Below are positions 27,490-37,599 of a DNA stretch of 43,814 bases, piece after piece. Under the pieces are notes generated by a model. It searched no databases. It was given only the letters and a program-made list of their open reading frames with translations, and was not told where the DNA came from. Within the stretch, counting starts at the first letter, position 1; each line of letters starts with the position of its first letter. The translations under genes were made by a program, and so were the position numbers. Origin of the DNA: Candidatus Omnitrophota bacterium (GTDB lineage: Bacteria; Ratteibacteria; UBA8468; B48-G9; DTJG01); assembly GCA_023818375.1 (NCBI GenBank), contig JAMWCC010000012.1, positions 1-43,814 on the forward strand, written 5' to 3'.

Positions 27490-29419
27490 GAACAATCTGG
27501 AACATAATAAGATTATCCTTGTTGGTAATGCAAACGTTGGTAAAAGTGTAATTTTTAGCCTTTTAACCGGAAGGTATGCAACTGTTTCAAATTACCCTGG
27601 CACCACGGTCGAAATAAGCAATGGCATTACAAGAATAGGGAACAAAAATTTCGAAGTTATAGACACACCAGGGATATCGGATTTTTTTGGAAGAACAGAT
27701 GATCAACGGGTTACAAGAGATATTTTACTTGAAAATCCAAATTCAATTATTGTAAATGTGATAGATGCAAAGAATCTAAAAAGAGGCCTTATTCTAACAG
27801 TTTTTTTGTGTCAACTAGGTATGAGGCAGGTTATTGCGCTAAACATGATGGATGAAGCTAATGATAAAGGTATTTTTGTCGATCACAAAAAACTTGCGGA
27901 AATTTTTAAGGTTCCTGTAGTACCAATGATTGCTACAGAAAGAGTTGGACTTCACCAGCTCAAGGAGGCAATATTAAAGGCATCACCGGGTGCGTGCAAT
28001 GTTTCTTATTCTGAAGATGCGGAAAAATTTATCAGTGGGATAGAAAGTAAACTGCCTGAAACTTCTTTCACGAACAGACGACTTGCTTTATTTATTGCAG
28101 GAGCTACTGATCAGATTCAGGAAATATACAAGAAAATGAAGGTTTTTGATGTAGATATGATTGAAGCAACATGGGAGCAGTTTCAATATACATTGTCCCA
28201 ACCTATCAATTATCTTCTTACAACTTCGATTATGAAAAAAGCTGAAGATATTGCAAATTCAGTTTCAAGGAAAAGCAAACTTTTGGAATCTGGACAAAAG
28301 GATATCTTCAATAAGTTAACTATCCATCCAATTTCAGGTATATTGATTGTTTTTGTGGTTCTTTTTTTTATGTATCTTATTGTCGGTAGATTTGGTGCAG
28401 GTTTCTTGGTTGATATTCTGGAGAATAAACTGTTTGGCCAGATAATTAATCCTTTCTTTATCAAAGTTTTTTCTCAAAGTAATCACGTCATTCGTGATTT
28501 TTTTGTAGGTGATTATGGCATCATTACCATGGCACTTTCTTATGGACTTGGAATAGTTCTACCAATTACTGCAATATTTTTCCTATTTTTTGGATTTCTT
28601 GAAGATTGCGGTTATTTCCCGAGATTAGCGTTCTTAACCGACGCAATTTTTAAGTCCATGGGATTGACAGGAAGGGCAGTTTTGCCCCTTGTCCTGGGTC
28701 TTGGTTGTGGAACAATGGCAACGCTGACAACTCGTATCCTTGATACAAAGAAAGAAAAAATTATTGCAACGGTTCTTCTGGCTGTTGCGATACCATGTTC
28801 AGCACAGCTTGGAGTTGTACTTGGGATACTTGGTGCTATTTCTAAACTGGCACTTTTTGTATGGGCAATATCCATTTTTATAGTAATGGTCATTATTGGA
28901 GGTGCCCTGAATTTTCTTATCCCGGGTGAGACCCGTTTCTCAATGGAGATTCCACCTTTGCGTTTGCCATATCTGAGAAACATAGGTATTAAAACAGGTA
29001 GGAGAATAATCTGGTATCTTAAGGAGGCCCTTCCACTTTTTATTCTTGGTACGATAATACTTTTCATCTTGAATATTTCTGGGGTACTTTCATATATCAT
29101 TTCATTTCTTTCACCTGTTGTGATGGCTATGGGACTGCCTGTTGAGATGAGTAAGGTTTTTATGATGGGCTTTTTAAGACGTGATTATGGAGCAGCAGGA
29201 ATGTTTGATCTTTACAATGATGGACTGCTTAGCCCAGGTCAGAGTGTTGTTGGTGCAGTGGTTCTTACACTATTTGTACCCTGTGTAGCCCAGTTTTTTG
29301 TTATGATAAAAGAAAGGGGTATTTTGGTTGCAATTGCAATATTCTTTTCTGCAACCGTTATTGCCTTTTTGAGCGGTTTTCTGCTAAGCGCGATTCTGAC
29401 TATTTCAGGGATTTTCTAG
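27452..29419 (+). CDS. feoB: ferrous iron transport protein B
   Basis: ILVGNANVGKSVIFSLLTGRYATVSNYPGTTVEIS, DTPGISDFF, NMMDEA, multi-TM with GCGTMATLTTRILDTKKEK and RRDYGAAGMFDL. GTG start with SD AGGGGG overlapping the fur 3' end. Confidence 0.95.
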   Translation: MQEKEKNKKSVNKNNLEHNKIILVGNANVGKSVIFSLLTGRYATVSNYPGTTVEISNGITRIGNKNFEVIDTPGISDFFGRTDDQRVTRDILLENPNSIIVNVIDAKNLKRGLILTVFLCQLGMRQVIALNMMDEANDKGIFVDHKKLAEIFKVPVVPMIATERVGLHQLKEAILKASPGACNVSYSEDAEKFISGIESKLPETSFTNRRLALFIAGATDQIQEIYKKMKVFDVDMIEATWEQFQYTLSQPINYLLTTSIMKKAEDIANSVSRKSKLLESGQKDIFNKLTIHPISGILIVFVVLFFMYLIVGRFGAGFLVDILENKLFGQIINPFFIKVFSQSNHVIRDFFVGDYGIITMALSYGLGIVLPITAIFFLFFGFLEDCGYFPRLAFLTDAIFKSMGLTGRAVLPLVLGLGCGTMATLTTRILDTKKEKIIATVLLAVAIPCSAQLGVVLGILGAISKLALFVWAISIFIVMVIIGGALNFLIPGETRFSMEIPPLRLPYLRNIGIKTGRRIIWYLKEALPLFILGTIILFILNISGVLSYIISFLSPVVMAMGLPVEMSKVFMMGFLRRDYGAAGMFDLYNDGLLSPGQSVVGAVVLTLFVPCVAQFFVMIKERGILVAIAIFFSATVIAFLSGFLLSAILTISGIF

Positions 29420-29428
29420 GATAAAGTA

Positions 29429-30070
29429 ATGGATAGAGAACTTGAAGATATTATGCTTGAGATTTGGAAAAGGAGAGAGCAAAAGGAATCTTCGATTTCT
29501 GGGTTAGATCCTTCTAAATTGAATCTTCTTAAAGAAAAAGGATTGGTTACTATTTCAGCTGGAACAGTATCTTTTACACCACAAGGTGAGGAAATTGCCA
29601 AGATACTGGTGAGAAGACACAGATTGTGGGAAGTTTTTTTTCATGATGTACTTGGAATGAAAGAGTTTAATGAAATGGCAGGAGCGTTTGAACATGAAGC
29701 ATCAGGAAATATCGATCAGGCGCTTTGCGATTTTCTTGATCATCCACAGCAGTGTCCAGATGGTAGACCTATTCCAAGGGGTCAATGTTGTAAAAGAAAG
29801 AGAAAAAGAGCAGGGTGGGGGTTTTTTCAAAATATGGGTATAATGAGACTTTGCGATGTGCCAAAAGGAAAGAAAGTAAGAATCGTTTGCCTTAGGGGTA
29901 AACTTTTTCCAAAACTTTCCGGATATGGCATTGTTCCAGGTTCAATTGTTTCTGTTCAGGAAACCTTTTCAGGTTTCATAATAAGAATCGATCACTCTGA
30001 AGTAGCCCTGGATAGAGAAAGTTGTGCTGATATTCTTGTTCAGATTATTCCTGATGAGGATGAGACTTAG
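29429..30070 (+). CDS. DtxR/MntR-family metal-dependent regulator fused to FeoA-like (SH3-like) domain
   Basis: KLNLLKEKGLVTISAGTVSFTPQGEEIAKILVRRHRLWEVFFHDVLG...FEHEAS...HPQQCPDGRPIPRG, then FeoA-like LCDVPKGKKVRIVCLRG...GIVPGSIVSV. Confidence 0.85.
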   Translation: MDRELEDIMLEIWKRREQKESSISGLDPSKLNLLKEKGLVTISAGTVSFTPQGEEIAKILVRRHRLWEVFFHDVLGMKEFNEMAGAFEHEASGNIDQALCDFLDHPQQCPDGRPIPRGQCCKRKRKRAGWGFFQNMGIMRLCDVPKGKKVRIVCLRGKLFPKLSGYGIVPGSIVSVQETFSGFIIRIDHSEVALDRESCADILVQIIPDEDET

Positions 30071-30075
30071 TATGT

Positions 30076-30825
30076 TTATTGCTTGACTTTTAATCTCGAA
30101 ATGACCTCCTGGGCGTTTTTAATCCTTTGTTGGGTATCAGGATGATCACTTAGAAATGTTAGCTTCAATGTAGGTTGTTTTTTTTCAAGCTCTTCCATCT
30201 TTTTAAAAAACCATATCATACCTTCGGGGTTATAACCAGCATTAAATGCATAGGTTATTCCTTGTGTATCTGCTTTAATTTCCTGTTCCCTGCTGTATTT
30301 CAACATTGAAAGTGTGAAGACCGTATCTACTGCCTGTTGTATCGCTTTTTGTCTTCCTGAACCAAAAAGGATGCTTGCAGGTATTGAATAAAGAATCTGT
30401 TTTTCGAGCCTATGTACTGCGTCTCTGTTGCAAATATGGGCAATTTCGTGTCCTATTATACATGCTAATTCATCTGGAGAATCTATACGCTTAAGTAGTC
30501 CTGTATAAACATAAACAAAGCCACCGGGTATAGAAAATGCATTAACCTCATCCTTTTCAATAACCTTGAATTTATATGGAAGATGATTTCTGTCATTATT
30601 TACAGCAATTTTTGAGCAGACAGCAGTGAAGCCATTAAAGATTTTATCAGGGTGATCAACAATTTTAAACTCAGAACTTATTTTCTTATCAAGAGCAATG
30701 CCCATATCTATTTCATCTTTTTCTGTATATATTGTCTGTTCCTGTTTCCCTGTAACAGGGTTATAATAAGTGGCACAACCTGAAAGAAAAACAGTCAATA
30801 TTGTCAATATCAAATATTTCTTCAT
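30076..30825 (-). CDS. M48-family metalloprotease lipoprotein
   Basis: Lipobox LTVFLSGCATYYNPVTG; IIGHEIAHICNRD (HExxH); EQEIKADTQGITYAFNAGYNPEG; SDHPDTQQRI. Confidence 0.9.
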   Translation of the reverse strand: MKKYLILTILTVFLSGCATYYNPVTGKQEQTIYTEKDEIDMGIALDKKISSEFKIVDHPDKIFNGFTAVCSKIAVNNDRNHLPYKFKVIEKDEVNAFSIPGGFVYVYTGLLKRIDSPDELACIIGHEIAHICNRDAVHRLEKQILYSIPASILFGSGRQKAIQQAVDTVFTLSMLKYSREQEIKADTQGITYAFNAGYNPEGMIWFFKKMEELEKKQPTLKLTFLSDHPDTQQRIKNAQEVISRLKVKQ

Positions 30826-30834
30826 GTTTACCCC

Positions 30835-32214
30835 CTATTTTCCGACGCAGAATCTGCTGAAGATTTCATCAAGTACTTCATCAGATAAATTTTTCCCTGG
30901 TATTTCATCAAGTTCAGTTATTGCAAATTTTATCATTTCGGCAAGTACATCACAGTTTCCATTATTATTCATAGTGTTTTTTATTTCTTCAAGGATTTTA
31001 AGCGTTTTTTCAAGGAGGTTGTTTTGTCTTATATTGATGAAAAACTGTGGATTTTTGATTTCGCATAACCCCTCATTCAGTTTTTCAATTATCAGTGAAT
31101 GAAGGTGATCGATACCTTCTCCAGTGATACAGGAAATTTTTATAACATCTGATTTTGTTGAGATTTTTTTAATTTCATCTTCATCAATGCAATAAGGCAG
31201 GTCGCACTTGTTCAAAATTATGATGTGTGGTTTATTTCTTGCCATTTCAATGATTTGTAAATCAAGCTGATCAATACCAGAAAAACTATCTAACATAACC
31301 AAAACCATTTCTGCCTTTTCAATCCATTTTAAAGACCTTTCCACACCAATCTTTTCAATTTCATCAGTGTGGTGTCTTATACCTGCAGTATCAATTATTG
31401 TAAAAGGGATTCCCTGGATATTTATTATTGCTTCTATTGAATCTCTTGTAGTTCCAGGAATATCTGACACAATAGCCCTGTCTTCTTTTACAAGGATATT
31501 GAGTAAGCTTGATTTTCCAACATTTGGTTTTCCCACAATAGCGATTTTTACACCTTCTGAAAATATCCTGCCTGATTGACCTTCTTTAATGATGCTTCTA
31601 ATCTGTTCTGATGTAGATTCAATTTTATCAATAATTTTGGTATTTACAATGCTGCCGTAATCCTCTGAAAAATCAATTTCATAGTTTAAAAGTGTCAAAA
31701 CTTCCATTAGCTGGCTTCTAATATCGTTTATTTTTTTTGATAATGAGCCCTGTAGTTGTTTTATTGATAGCTGTAGTGCTTCCTCTGTTTTCGCATTTAC
31801 AATTTCAAGAATACTTTCTGCCTGTGCAAGATCAATCCTTCCGTTCAGAAAAGCCCTTTTTGTGAACTCTCCTGGCTGAGCAAGTCTGGCACCGCAACTT
31901 ATACAGAGAGAAAGTATCGCCTTGATAGCCGCAATCCCACCATGACAGCCTATTTCAGCCATGTCCTCTCTTGTGTAACTTGATGGTGCTTTCATTATTG
32001 TAACAAGGACCTCATCAATGACCTTTTCATAATCATCTACTATATACCCGTATCTTACAGTGTGAGTTTGCCAGACTTTACCGATTTTCCTTTTCCTGCC
32101 AGGTTTAAATATTTTTTCAATAATTTTTAGTGTATCAGGACCACTCAATCTTATAATACCTATCCCGGCTATTCCATATGGGGTAGAAAGTGCACAAATT
32201 GTATCTCTTTCCAT
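30835..32214 (-). CDS. mnmE: tRNA uridine-5-carboxymethylaminomethyl(34) synthesis GTPase MnmE
   Basis: MERDTICALSTPYGIAGIGIIRLSGPDT, IVGKPNVGKSSLLNILVKEDRAIVSDIPGTTRDSI, IDTAGIR, C-terminal FSRFCVGK. Confidence 0.97.
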   Translation of the reverse strand: MERDTICALSTPYGIAGIGIIRLSGPDTLKIIEKIFKPGRKRKIGKVWQTHTVRYGYIVDDYEKVIDEVLVTIMKAPSSYTREDMAEIGCHGGIAAIKAILSLCISCGARLAQPGEFTKRAFLNGRIDLAQAESILEIVNAKTEEALQLSIKQLQGSLSKKINDIRSQLMEVLTLLNYEIDFSEDYGSIVNTKIIDKIESTSEQIRSIIKEGQSGRIFSEGVKIAIVGKPNVGKSSLLNILVKEDRAIVSDIPGTTRDSIEAIINIQGIPFTIIDTAGIRHHTDEIEKIGVERSLKWIEKAEMVLVMLDSFSGIDQLDLQIIEMARNKPHIIILNKCDLPYCIDEDEIKKISTKSDVIKISCITGEGIDHLHSLIIEKLNEGLCEIKNPQFFINIRQNNLLEKTLKILEEIKNTMNNNGNCDVLAEMIKFAITELDEIPGKNLSDEVLDEIFSRFCVGK

Positions 32215-32300
32215 AAACCTTCCCGCAGGTGGTAAAATATATTTATATTATACTGCGACTTTTGTAAACCTTTAGCATCTAATTTTAAAAAGGAGCGAAA

Positions 32301-33152
32301 ATGTCAGCAAGGATTAGAAGTTATTTCCTGTTAGGAGTACTGAGTGTAATACTAATTTATGTCGGGAGTTTATTTGGAAGAGAAGGAATGTTTGTGGCAT
32401 TTTTTATTGCGTTAACAATGAATCTTTTATCTTATTTTGCTGGCGATAAAATAGTTCTTGCAATGACAAGGGCTGTTAAGGTTTCCGAAGATCAGATGCC
32501 ATGGCTTCACAACATTGTTTCAGAAGTTTGTGTTGCAGCACGCGTACCAAAGCCAAATATTTATATCATTCCTTCTCAAAGCCCAAATGCTTTCGCCACA
32601 GGAAGGGATCCCTATCATTCGTCTGTTGCTTTTACACAGGGAATTCTGGATCTGCTTGATGAAAATGAGCTCAAAGGTGTTATTGCTCATGAGATATCCC
32701 ACATAAAGAACAGAGATATTCTTATTGCTACAATTTCTGCTACAATTGCTAGTGCAATTATGATGATTGCAAGGATGATCCAGTTTGCTGCAATGTTTGG
32801 AGGTGGAAGAGATTCAGAAAGGGGTGGAAACATTTTCTCTGTTTTCGCAATGCTTGCATTCGCAATACTTATGCCAATAGTAGCAACAATGATAAATCTT
32901 GCAATATCCAGAAACAGGGAGTATCTTGCAGATGAAACAGGTGCGAAACTTATACATAATCCTTTTGCTCTCGCAAAAGCCCTCAGGAAGCTTGCAATGG
33001 GTGTTTCTGCAGTACCGATGAATGAAGTAAATCCATCAACAAGCCATCTTTTCGTAGTAAATCCATTTTCATCTAAATCTTTTCTCACTCTATTTTCAAC
33101 TCATCCACCGATTGAAGAAAGAATAAAAAGGCTTGAAAGAATGGGTTTTTGA
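32301..33152 (+). CDS. htpX: zinc metalloprotease HtpX
   Basis: NAFATGRDPYHSSVAFTQGILDLLDENELKGVIAHEISHIKNRDIL; SRNREYLADETGAKL; FSTHPPIEERIKRL. Confidence 0.97.
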   Translation: MSARIRSYFLLGVLSVILIYVGSLFGREGMFVAFFIALTMNLLSYFAGDKIVLAMTRAVKVSEDQMPWLHNIVSEVCVAARVPKPNIYIIPSQSPNAFATGRDPYHSSVAFTQGILDLLDENELKGVIAHEISHIKNRDILIATISATIASAIMMIARMIQFAAMFGGGRDSERGGNIFSVFAMLAFAILMPIVATMINLAISRNREYLADETGAKLIHNPFALAKALRKLAMGVSAVPMNEVNPSTSHLFVVNPFSSKSFLTLFSTHPPIEERIKRLERMGF

Positions 33153-34236
33153 TTAATACCGGTTTTTTTCCATCCACCTTGCTATTGCATAAAATCTTTC
33201 AAGCTCGACCCTTATTCCGTCAGCAAATACTCCTAATATGAAATTTGCTCTTTTCAATCTTTCCGTGATAACTGAATTAAGAAGATCAGGAATATCCTGA
33301 ATTTTACTGAGAAGGAATATTGATGGGTCAAGAGCACCTATAATAATGGTATCTTCTCCAAGAATATCAAGAGCAAGTTCCCAGTGTGGATCACCTGTTG
33401 GTGGTGGGGTCAGCGCATGAATTCCAGCACATCCTGTCTTTTATAAGATGGAGCAGGTTTTTCACATGTCCACACATGTGAATTATTGCGGTTTTACCAG
33501 CATTTTTGATTATTTTCACAAATTCCTGTTGATGGGGCATGTTATATTGTTTGTAGACTTCCGGGCTAATGTAGTAAGTACTTGTATTTTCAACAAGTAT
33601 TACGTAGTCGCAGGGACAGTTTGCCAGTATTCTGAATGCATCCTTTTCCTTTTTATGAATCGTATCTATCAATTCTTCCATTTCATCAGGATAGTCGTTC
33701 AAAAGATAATAAAAATTTTCTATTCCCATATCAATCTCAAGTAATCTTGGAATTGTTGATGGTCCCCAGAATCTGGTTACGATACCATTATCTCCCACAA
33801 GGCTTTCAAGTTTATCAAAGGTTTCTTTATCATCCAATTCCAGGAAACTTGCCTGTTCCCACATTTTTGTATAAATTTTCACCGCATCAACTGAATCTAT
33901 CATATATTTCACAGGATGTCCGCCTTTTCCATAGACGCCAATAAGATTCCCTTTTGGCGTACTAAATCTTCTGATAGTTTTTCCATTTTCTTGATAGGTT
34001 TGCTCCAAAATATCTTTACTCCATTTTAGTTGTGGACTTCTGAATGTAAAGGGTGTGTTCCAGCCATTCAAAAGAAAAATATCGCAGCCTATGGCTTTAT
34101 AAAAATCAATCCCAAAATTTTCTCTAAGATGTTTTGGAAAAAAGTCAATGCTATTATTATCAACAAGGGCTGTCCAAGAAAGACAGTCATGGGGTTCTCT
34201 ATTCATTATTGCTTTAATTCTCTCTTTCGGTGTCAT
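33153..34236 (-). pseudogene. uroporphyrinogen decarboxylase family protein (corrinoid methyltransferase-like) interrupted by one frameshift
   Basis: ORF 33391-34236 (MTPKERIKAIMNREPHD...HMCGHVKNLLHLIKDRM) ends early. The next frame continues as (C)AGIHALTPPPTGDPHWELALDILGEDTIIIGALDPSIFLLSKIQDIPDLLNSVITERLKRANFILGVFADGIRVELERFYAIARWMEKNRY* to 33153. Confidence 0.8.
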
Positions 34237-34335
34237 ATCTAATTCAAGTATAACATACCTTATGTCCTGGGGCATTGTTTTTATCATTAAAAGTGAAGTA
34301 AACTATAATGAGAGTACTAAAAGCAAACATATTGG

Positions 34336-35100
34336 ATGAAAAAAATCAAACTTTTTGTATTTGATCTTGACGGTACTGCCCTTGATAGTAACCAAAGGCC
34401 CTATGCAAGATTTTCTCCTGTTTTTTGTAGCTTCCTTGACGAAATTTCACAGGAAGGAATTTTATGGAGCATCAATTCTACCTGGGATGTTGATGCTCAA
34501 TGGGATCTTGTTTTAAGTAGTCCAGTCCAAAGCAGGCCGGTTTTTCTTATGGGTGGGCTTGGAAAAAAGCTTGCCAGAGTTGGGAAGAGTGAAATTGAAA
34601 TGGTTGAAGAATATAATAGTAAGATTCAAAAGAGGGTTGAGAAACACGCAAAAGATATCGTATCAATAATGAAAGAAATGGTTCAGGAATTTTATCCAGA
34701 AAAAATTCACTTTTATGGACATCTTTTCTCGTTTACCGTGATTGAAAAAGAAACCGAAAAGCTACAATCTTATATCCAAAACAAAATTTCATCCATCCCC
34801 AGGACCATTAAATTATATGCCAGTAAAAACGGAGTTATTGTGACCCATTCTTTTTTGAATAAAGGAGAAATTTTATCAAAAGTCGAAAAGATGTTAAATA
34901 TTACGCCGGATGAAGTTGCAGTAGCTGGTGATAGTATATTTGATATCTCTATGATGACAAAAAATTTGGCAAGATATATTATTTGCCCTTCCAACGCAGA
35001 AAAAAAAGTAAAAGAAATTGCCAGAAAAAACGGTGGAGTGGTTGCCTCAAAGCCCTTTTACTGTGGAGTCTTTGAGGGTTATAGAATGTGTCAGGGTTGA
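34336..35100 (+). CDS. HAD-superfamily hydrolase (type IIB-like)
   Basis: LFVFDLDGTALDSNQRPYARFS, INSTWDVD, NKGEILSKVEKML, AVAGDSIFDISMM. Confidence 0.82.
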   Translation: MKKIKLFVFDLDGTALDSNQRPYARFSPVFCSFLDEISQEGILWSINSTWDVDAQWDLVLSSPVQSRPVFLMGGLGKKLARVGKSEIEMVEEYNSKIQKRVEKHAKDIVSIMKEMVQEFYPEKIHFYGHLFSFTVIEKETEKLQSYIQNKISSIPRTIKLYASKNGVIVTHSFLNKGEILSKVEKMLNITPDEVAVAGDSIFDISMMTKNLARYIICPSNAEKKVKEIARKNGGVVASKPFYCGVFEGYRMCQG

Positions 35101-35166
35101 TAGTACACAAAAGATCTCTTTCGTAAATCTTGAACTGAATATCACTGGTCGTTATCGGAAAAATAG

Positions 35167-35194
35167 TTGACAAATTAAACATGAGTGATAAGAT
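35167..35194 (+). promoter_or_regulatory. promoter upstream of LacI-family regulator 1
   Basis: TTGACA (35167-35172) - N16 - TAAGAT (35189-35194). Confidence 0.55.
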
Positions 35195-35196
35195 AG

Positions 35197-35220
35197 AAAG
35201 CGATTGATAGAAATCGCTTT
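35197..35220 (+). promoter_or_regulatory. inverted repeat at predicted TSS of LacI regulator 1 (candidate operator or hairpin)
   Basis: AAAGCGATT-gataga-AATCGCTTT, perfect 9-bp arms, 3 nt before the ATG. Confidence 0.55.
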
Positions 35221-35223
35221 AAA

Positions 35224-36273
35224 ATGCAGAAAATAACACTAAAAACAATTGCAGAAAAGGTCAAAGTTAGCCCATCCACTGTTTCTCGGGTTATAAGAAA
35301 TGATAGAACCTGCTACATAAGTAAATCAAAGAAACAGGCAATTTTAGAAGCGGTAAGAAAACTAAATTATGCTCCAAATTTTGCAGCAAGGAATCTTGCT
35401 CTAGGAAAAAGTTCGAACGTGGCTTTTGTGTTGTGCAGATTATGTCATATTGGTGAATCCGGACCCTTTACTTTTAAAATTCTGGAAAATATTCAAGAAA
35501 CTTTGAGAAGGGAAGGATATAGCCTTTCTGTGATAACAATACCTCACGATAATCTGAACGGGTTTAGAGAGATATGCTTATCAAGAAAATTATATGATGG
35601 AATTATTTTTGGTTCAGGGGTTATCTCTGAAGAAACAGCTGATATAATAAAAAATTCTGAAATTCCCAAGATTGTGGTTGATGATAATTCTCCCTTTCTT
35701 GAAAATATTCCAAGAGTGATAACAGATAAGGAAGAAGGGATTACAAGCGCAATCTCCTATTTAAAAAAAATGGGCCATAGAAAGATTGCTTTCTACGGAC
35801 ACAGTACAAGTATGCTGGAACTTTTTAGGAAAGCCATGATTAATAACGAACTATCATTTGATAAAAAACTTGATTTCAGGTTTTCATCAGGTAACATCTA
35901 TGAATTAATGTTTGATGCTTATGTTAATGCCACTTTAGTTTTAGAAAATCTTTCAAAGTTTACAGGGGTGTTTTGTGCTAATGATTTTGTTGCCCTTGGT
36001 TTAATCCAAAGGTTAACAGAGAAAAAAATAAAAGTTGGGTCCGAGATTTCTATTATTGGATTTGACAATATTGAAGAACTACTTAACGTACCTGAAGATG
36101 AAAGATTTCTAACTACTATACACAAACCGCGAGAAAAAATGGGAGAAGAGACCGCAGAGCTGCTTCTTAAAATGATGAAAAACGGAAGAATGAGAAATAG
36201 GGCGAAGAAATTACCTTGCAGGCTCATTATAAGAAAATCAACAGGATATTGCAAAGGAGGTGATGAAAAATGA
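35224..36273 (+). CDS. LacI family transcriptional regulator
   Basis: [55 protein letters not shown]; periplasmic-binding-like core ([24 protein letters not shown]). Confidence 0.93.
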   Translation: MQKITLKTIAEKVKVSPSTVSRVIRNDRTCYISKSKKQAILEAVRKLNYAPNFAARNLALGKSSNVAFVLCRLCHIGESGPFTFKILENIQETLRREGYSLSVITIPHDNLNGFREICLSRKLYDGIIFGSGVISEETADIIKNSEIPKIVVDDNSPFLENIPRVITDKEEGITSAISYLKKMGHRKIAFYGHSTSMLELFRKAMINNELSFDKKLDFRFSSGNIYELMFDAYVNATLVLENLSKFTGVFCANDFVALGLIQRLTEKKIKVGSEISIIGFDNIEELLNVPEDERFLTTIHKPREKMGEETAELLLKMMKNGRMRNRAKKLPCRLIIRKSTGYCKGGDEK

Positions 36274-36902
36274 AAAAGGGATTTACTCTTATTGAACTAC
36301 TTGTTGTTATAGCGATTATCGCAATTTTAGCCGGACTTTTGCTTCCAGCATTATCCAGAGCCAGAGCGATGGCTAGACAGGTATCATGCATTAACAACCT
36401 TAAACAGCTGGGTCTGGCGTTTCATCTTTATTTTACCGATTATAATGAGGATATACCGCTGGCAGTGGGTCATGGGGATGCAACACATGGTCACAAGTCT
36501 TGGTATGTACGTATTGCACCATATATTAGGCCTGGTTTTAACGCGACAGCAAGTGCAATTACTAACCTAAAGGTATTTACCTGCCCGTCTTATCGCACAG
36601 CAGAGGGTATTAGTGCATGGTATCCGAGATTTGCTGAAAACTACTACTGGGGAAATCCGGACCAACCTTGGCGAAAGTTATCCAGTGTAAAAAAACCATC
36701 TCAGACAATGCTCTTGATAGAGAAAAGTGATATTACAACCCCTTTTCGTGTATATACCGGTGAGATTTCAGGAATAACAAAGGCAAAGCAAAATAGGCAT
36801 CTGACTGGGGTGACGATTCTCTTTTTTGACGGCAGGGCTGACTTCTGGACAGACTCTATTCCAGCGAGTGATTCAGATGTATTCTGGTCTAAACCTTACT
36901 GA
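36270..36902 (+). CDS. type II secretion-like prepilin (DUF1559/H-X9-DG type) 1
   Basis: [54 protein letters not shown]-terminal [12 protein letters not shown] (H-X9-DG). Confidence 0.9.
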   Translation: MKKGFTLIELLVVIAIIAILAGLLLPALSRARAMARQVSCINNLKQLGLAFHLYFTDYNEDIPLAVGHGDATHGHKSWYVRIAPYIRPGFNATASAITNLKVFTCPSYRTAEGISAWYPRFAENYYWGNPDQPWRKLSSVKKPSQTMLLIEKSDITTPFRVYTGEISGITKAKQNRHLTGVTILFFDGRADFWTDSIPASDSDVFWSKPY

Positions 36903-36904
36903 TT

Positions 36905-37579
36905 TTGATGCAGAATTGCTGGAACATGATAAAAGAAATAGAAATAGGCAAATCGAGATCGATTGGATTCACCTTAATTGAGCTTCTGGTGGTAATTGCT
37001 ATCATTGCTATTTTGTCGGCCTTATTGCTGCCGGTTTTATCGAAGGCGAGGGAAACAGCGAGAACTGCAGTGTGCATAAGCAATTTGAAGCAAATAGGAA
37101 TTGCGTTCACGCTGTATTTCGATGATAACGATGGCTATATTCCCTATGCAAGTCAATCAGATGATTTAGATGGAAGAGTCTGGTTTAGAGCCATCGGTAA
37201 GTACATAAGCGGTAAGTATATTCCCAGCGGGACCAAGCTTCACCCGGTATTTCAATGTCCGTCTTACCGTGTTCCACCTGTTACCTTTTATAGACCAGCC
37301 TGGGGAATGAATTATTACTGGGGAAATATTAATAGGCCAATGACCAAAATCGAAAAGTTAAAAACCCCTTCACAGACATTACTTTTGATAGAAAGCAATG
37401 GTCCCATCATAGATGGGACCTATTATGTATCTACCGGCAATATTTCATATATCGAACATGCAAGACAGGTAAGGCATAAAGTAGGAGTGACAACCTTATT
37501 TTTTGATACTTCTGCTAAGGTATGGGTATGGTCGATACCAGCAAGTGATAGTGATCCTTTTTGGGCTAAGCCCTATTGA
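36905..37579 (+). CDS. type II secretion-like prepilin (DUF1559/H-X9-DG type) 2
   Basis: [62 protein letters not shown]-terminal [12 protein letters not shown] variant; paralog of the preceding ORF. Confidence 0.9.
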   Translation: MMQNCWNMIKEIEIGKSRSIGFTLIELLVVIAIIAILSALLLPVLSKARETARTAVCISNLKQIGIAFTLYFDDNDGYIPYASQSDDLDGRVWFRAIGKYISGKYIPSGTKLHPVFQCPSYRVPPVTFYRPAWGMNYYWGNINRPMTKIEKLKTPSQTLLLIESNGPIIDGTYYVSTGNISYIEHARQVRHKVGVTTLFFDTSAKVWVWSIPASDSDPFWAKPY

Positions 37580-37599
37580 ATGATTAACTGGGAGGGATC

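Noticed and set aside
28612-29100. 162-aa minus-strand ORF inside feoB
   Set aside because: Fully antisense to conserved FeoB transmembrane coding sequence; shadow ORF.
32687-33088. 133-aa minus-strand ORF inside htpX
   Set aside because: Shadow of HtpX, no independent motif or RBS.
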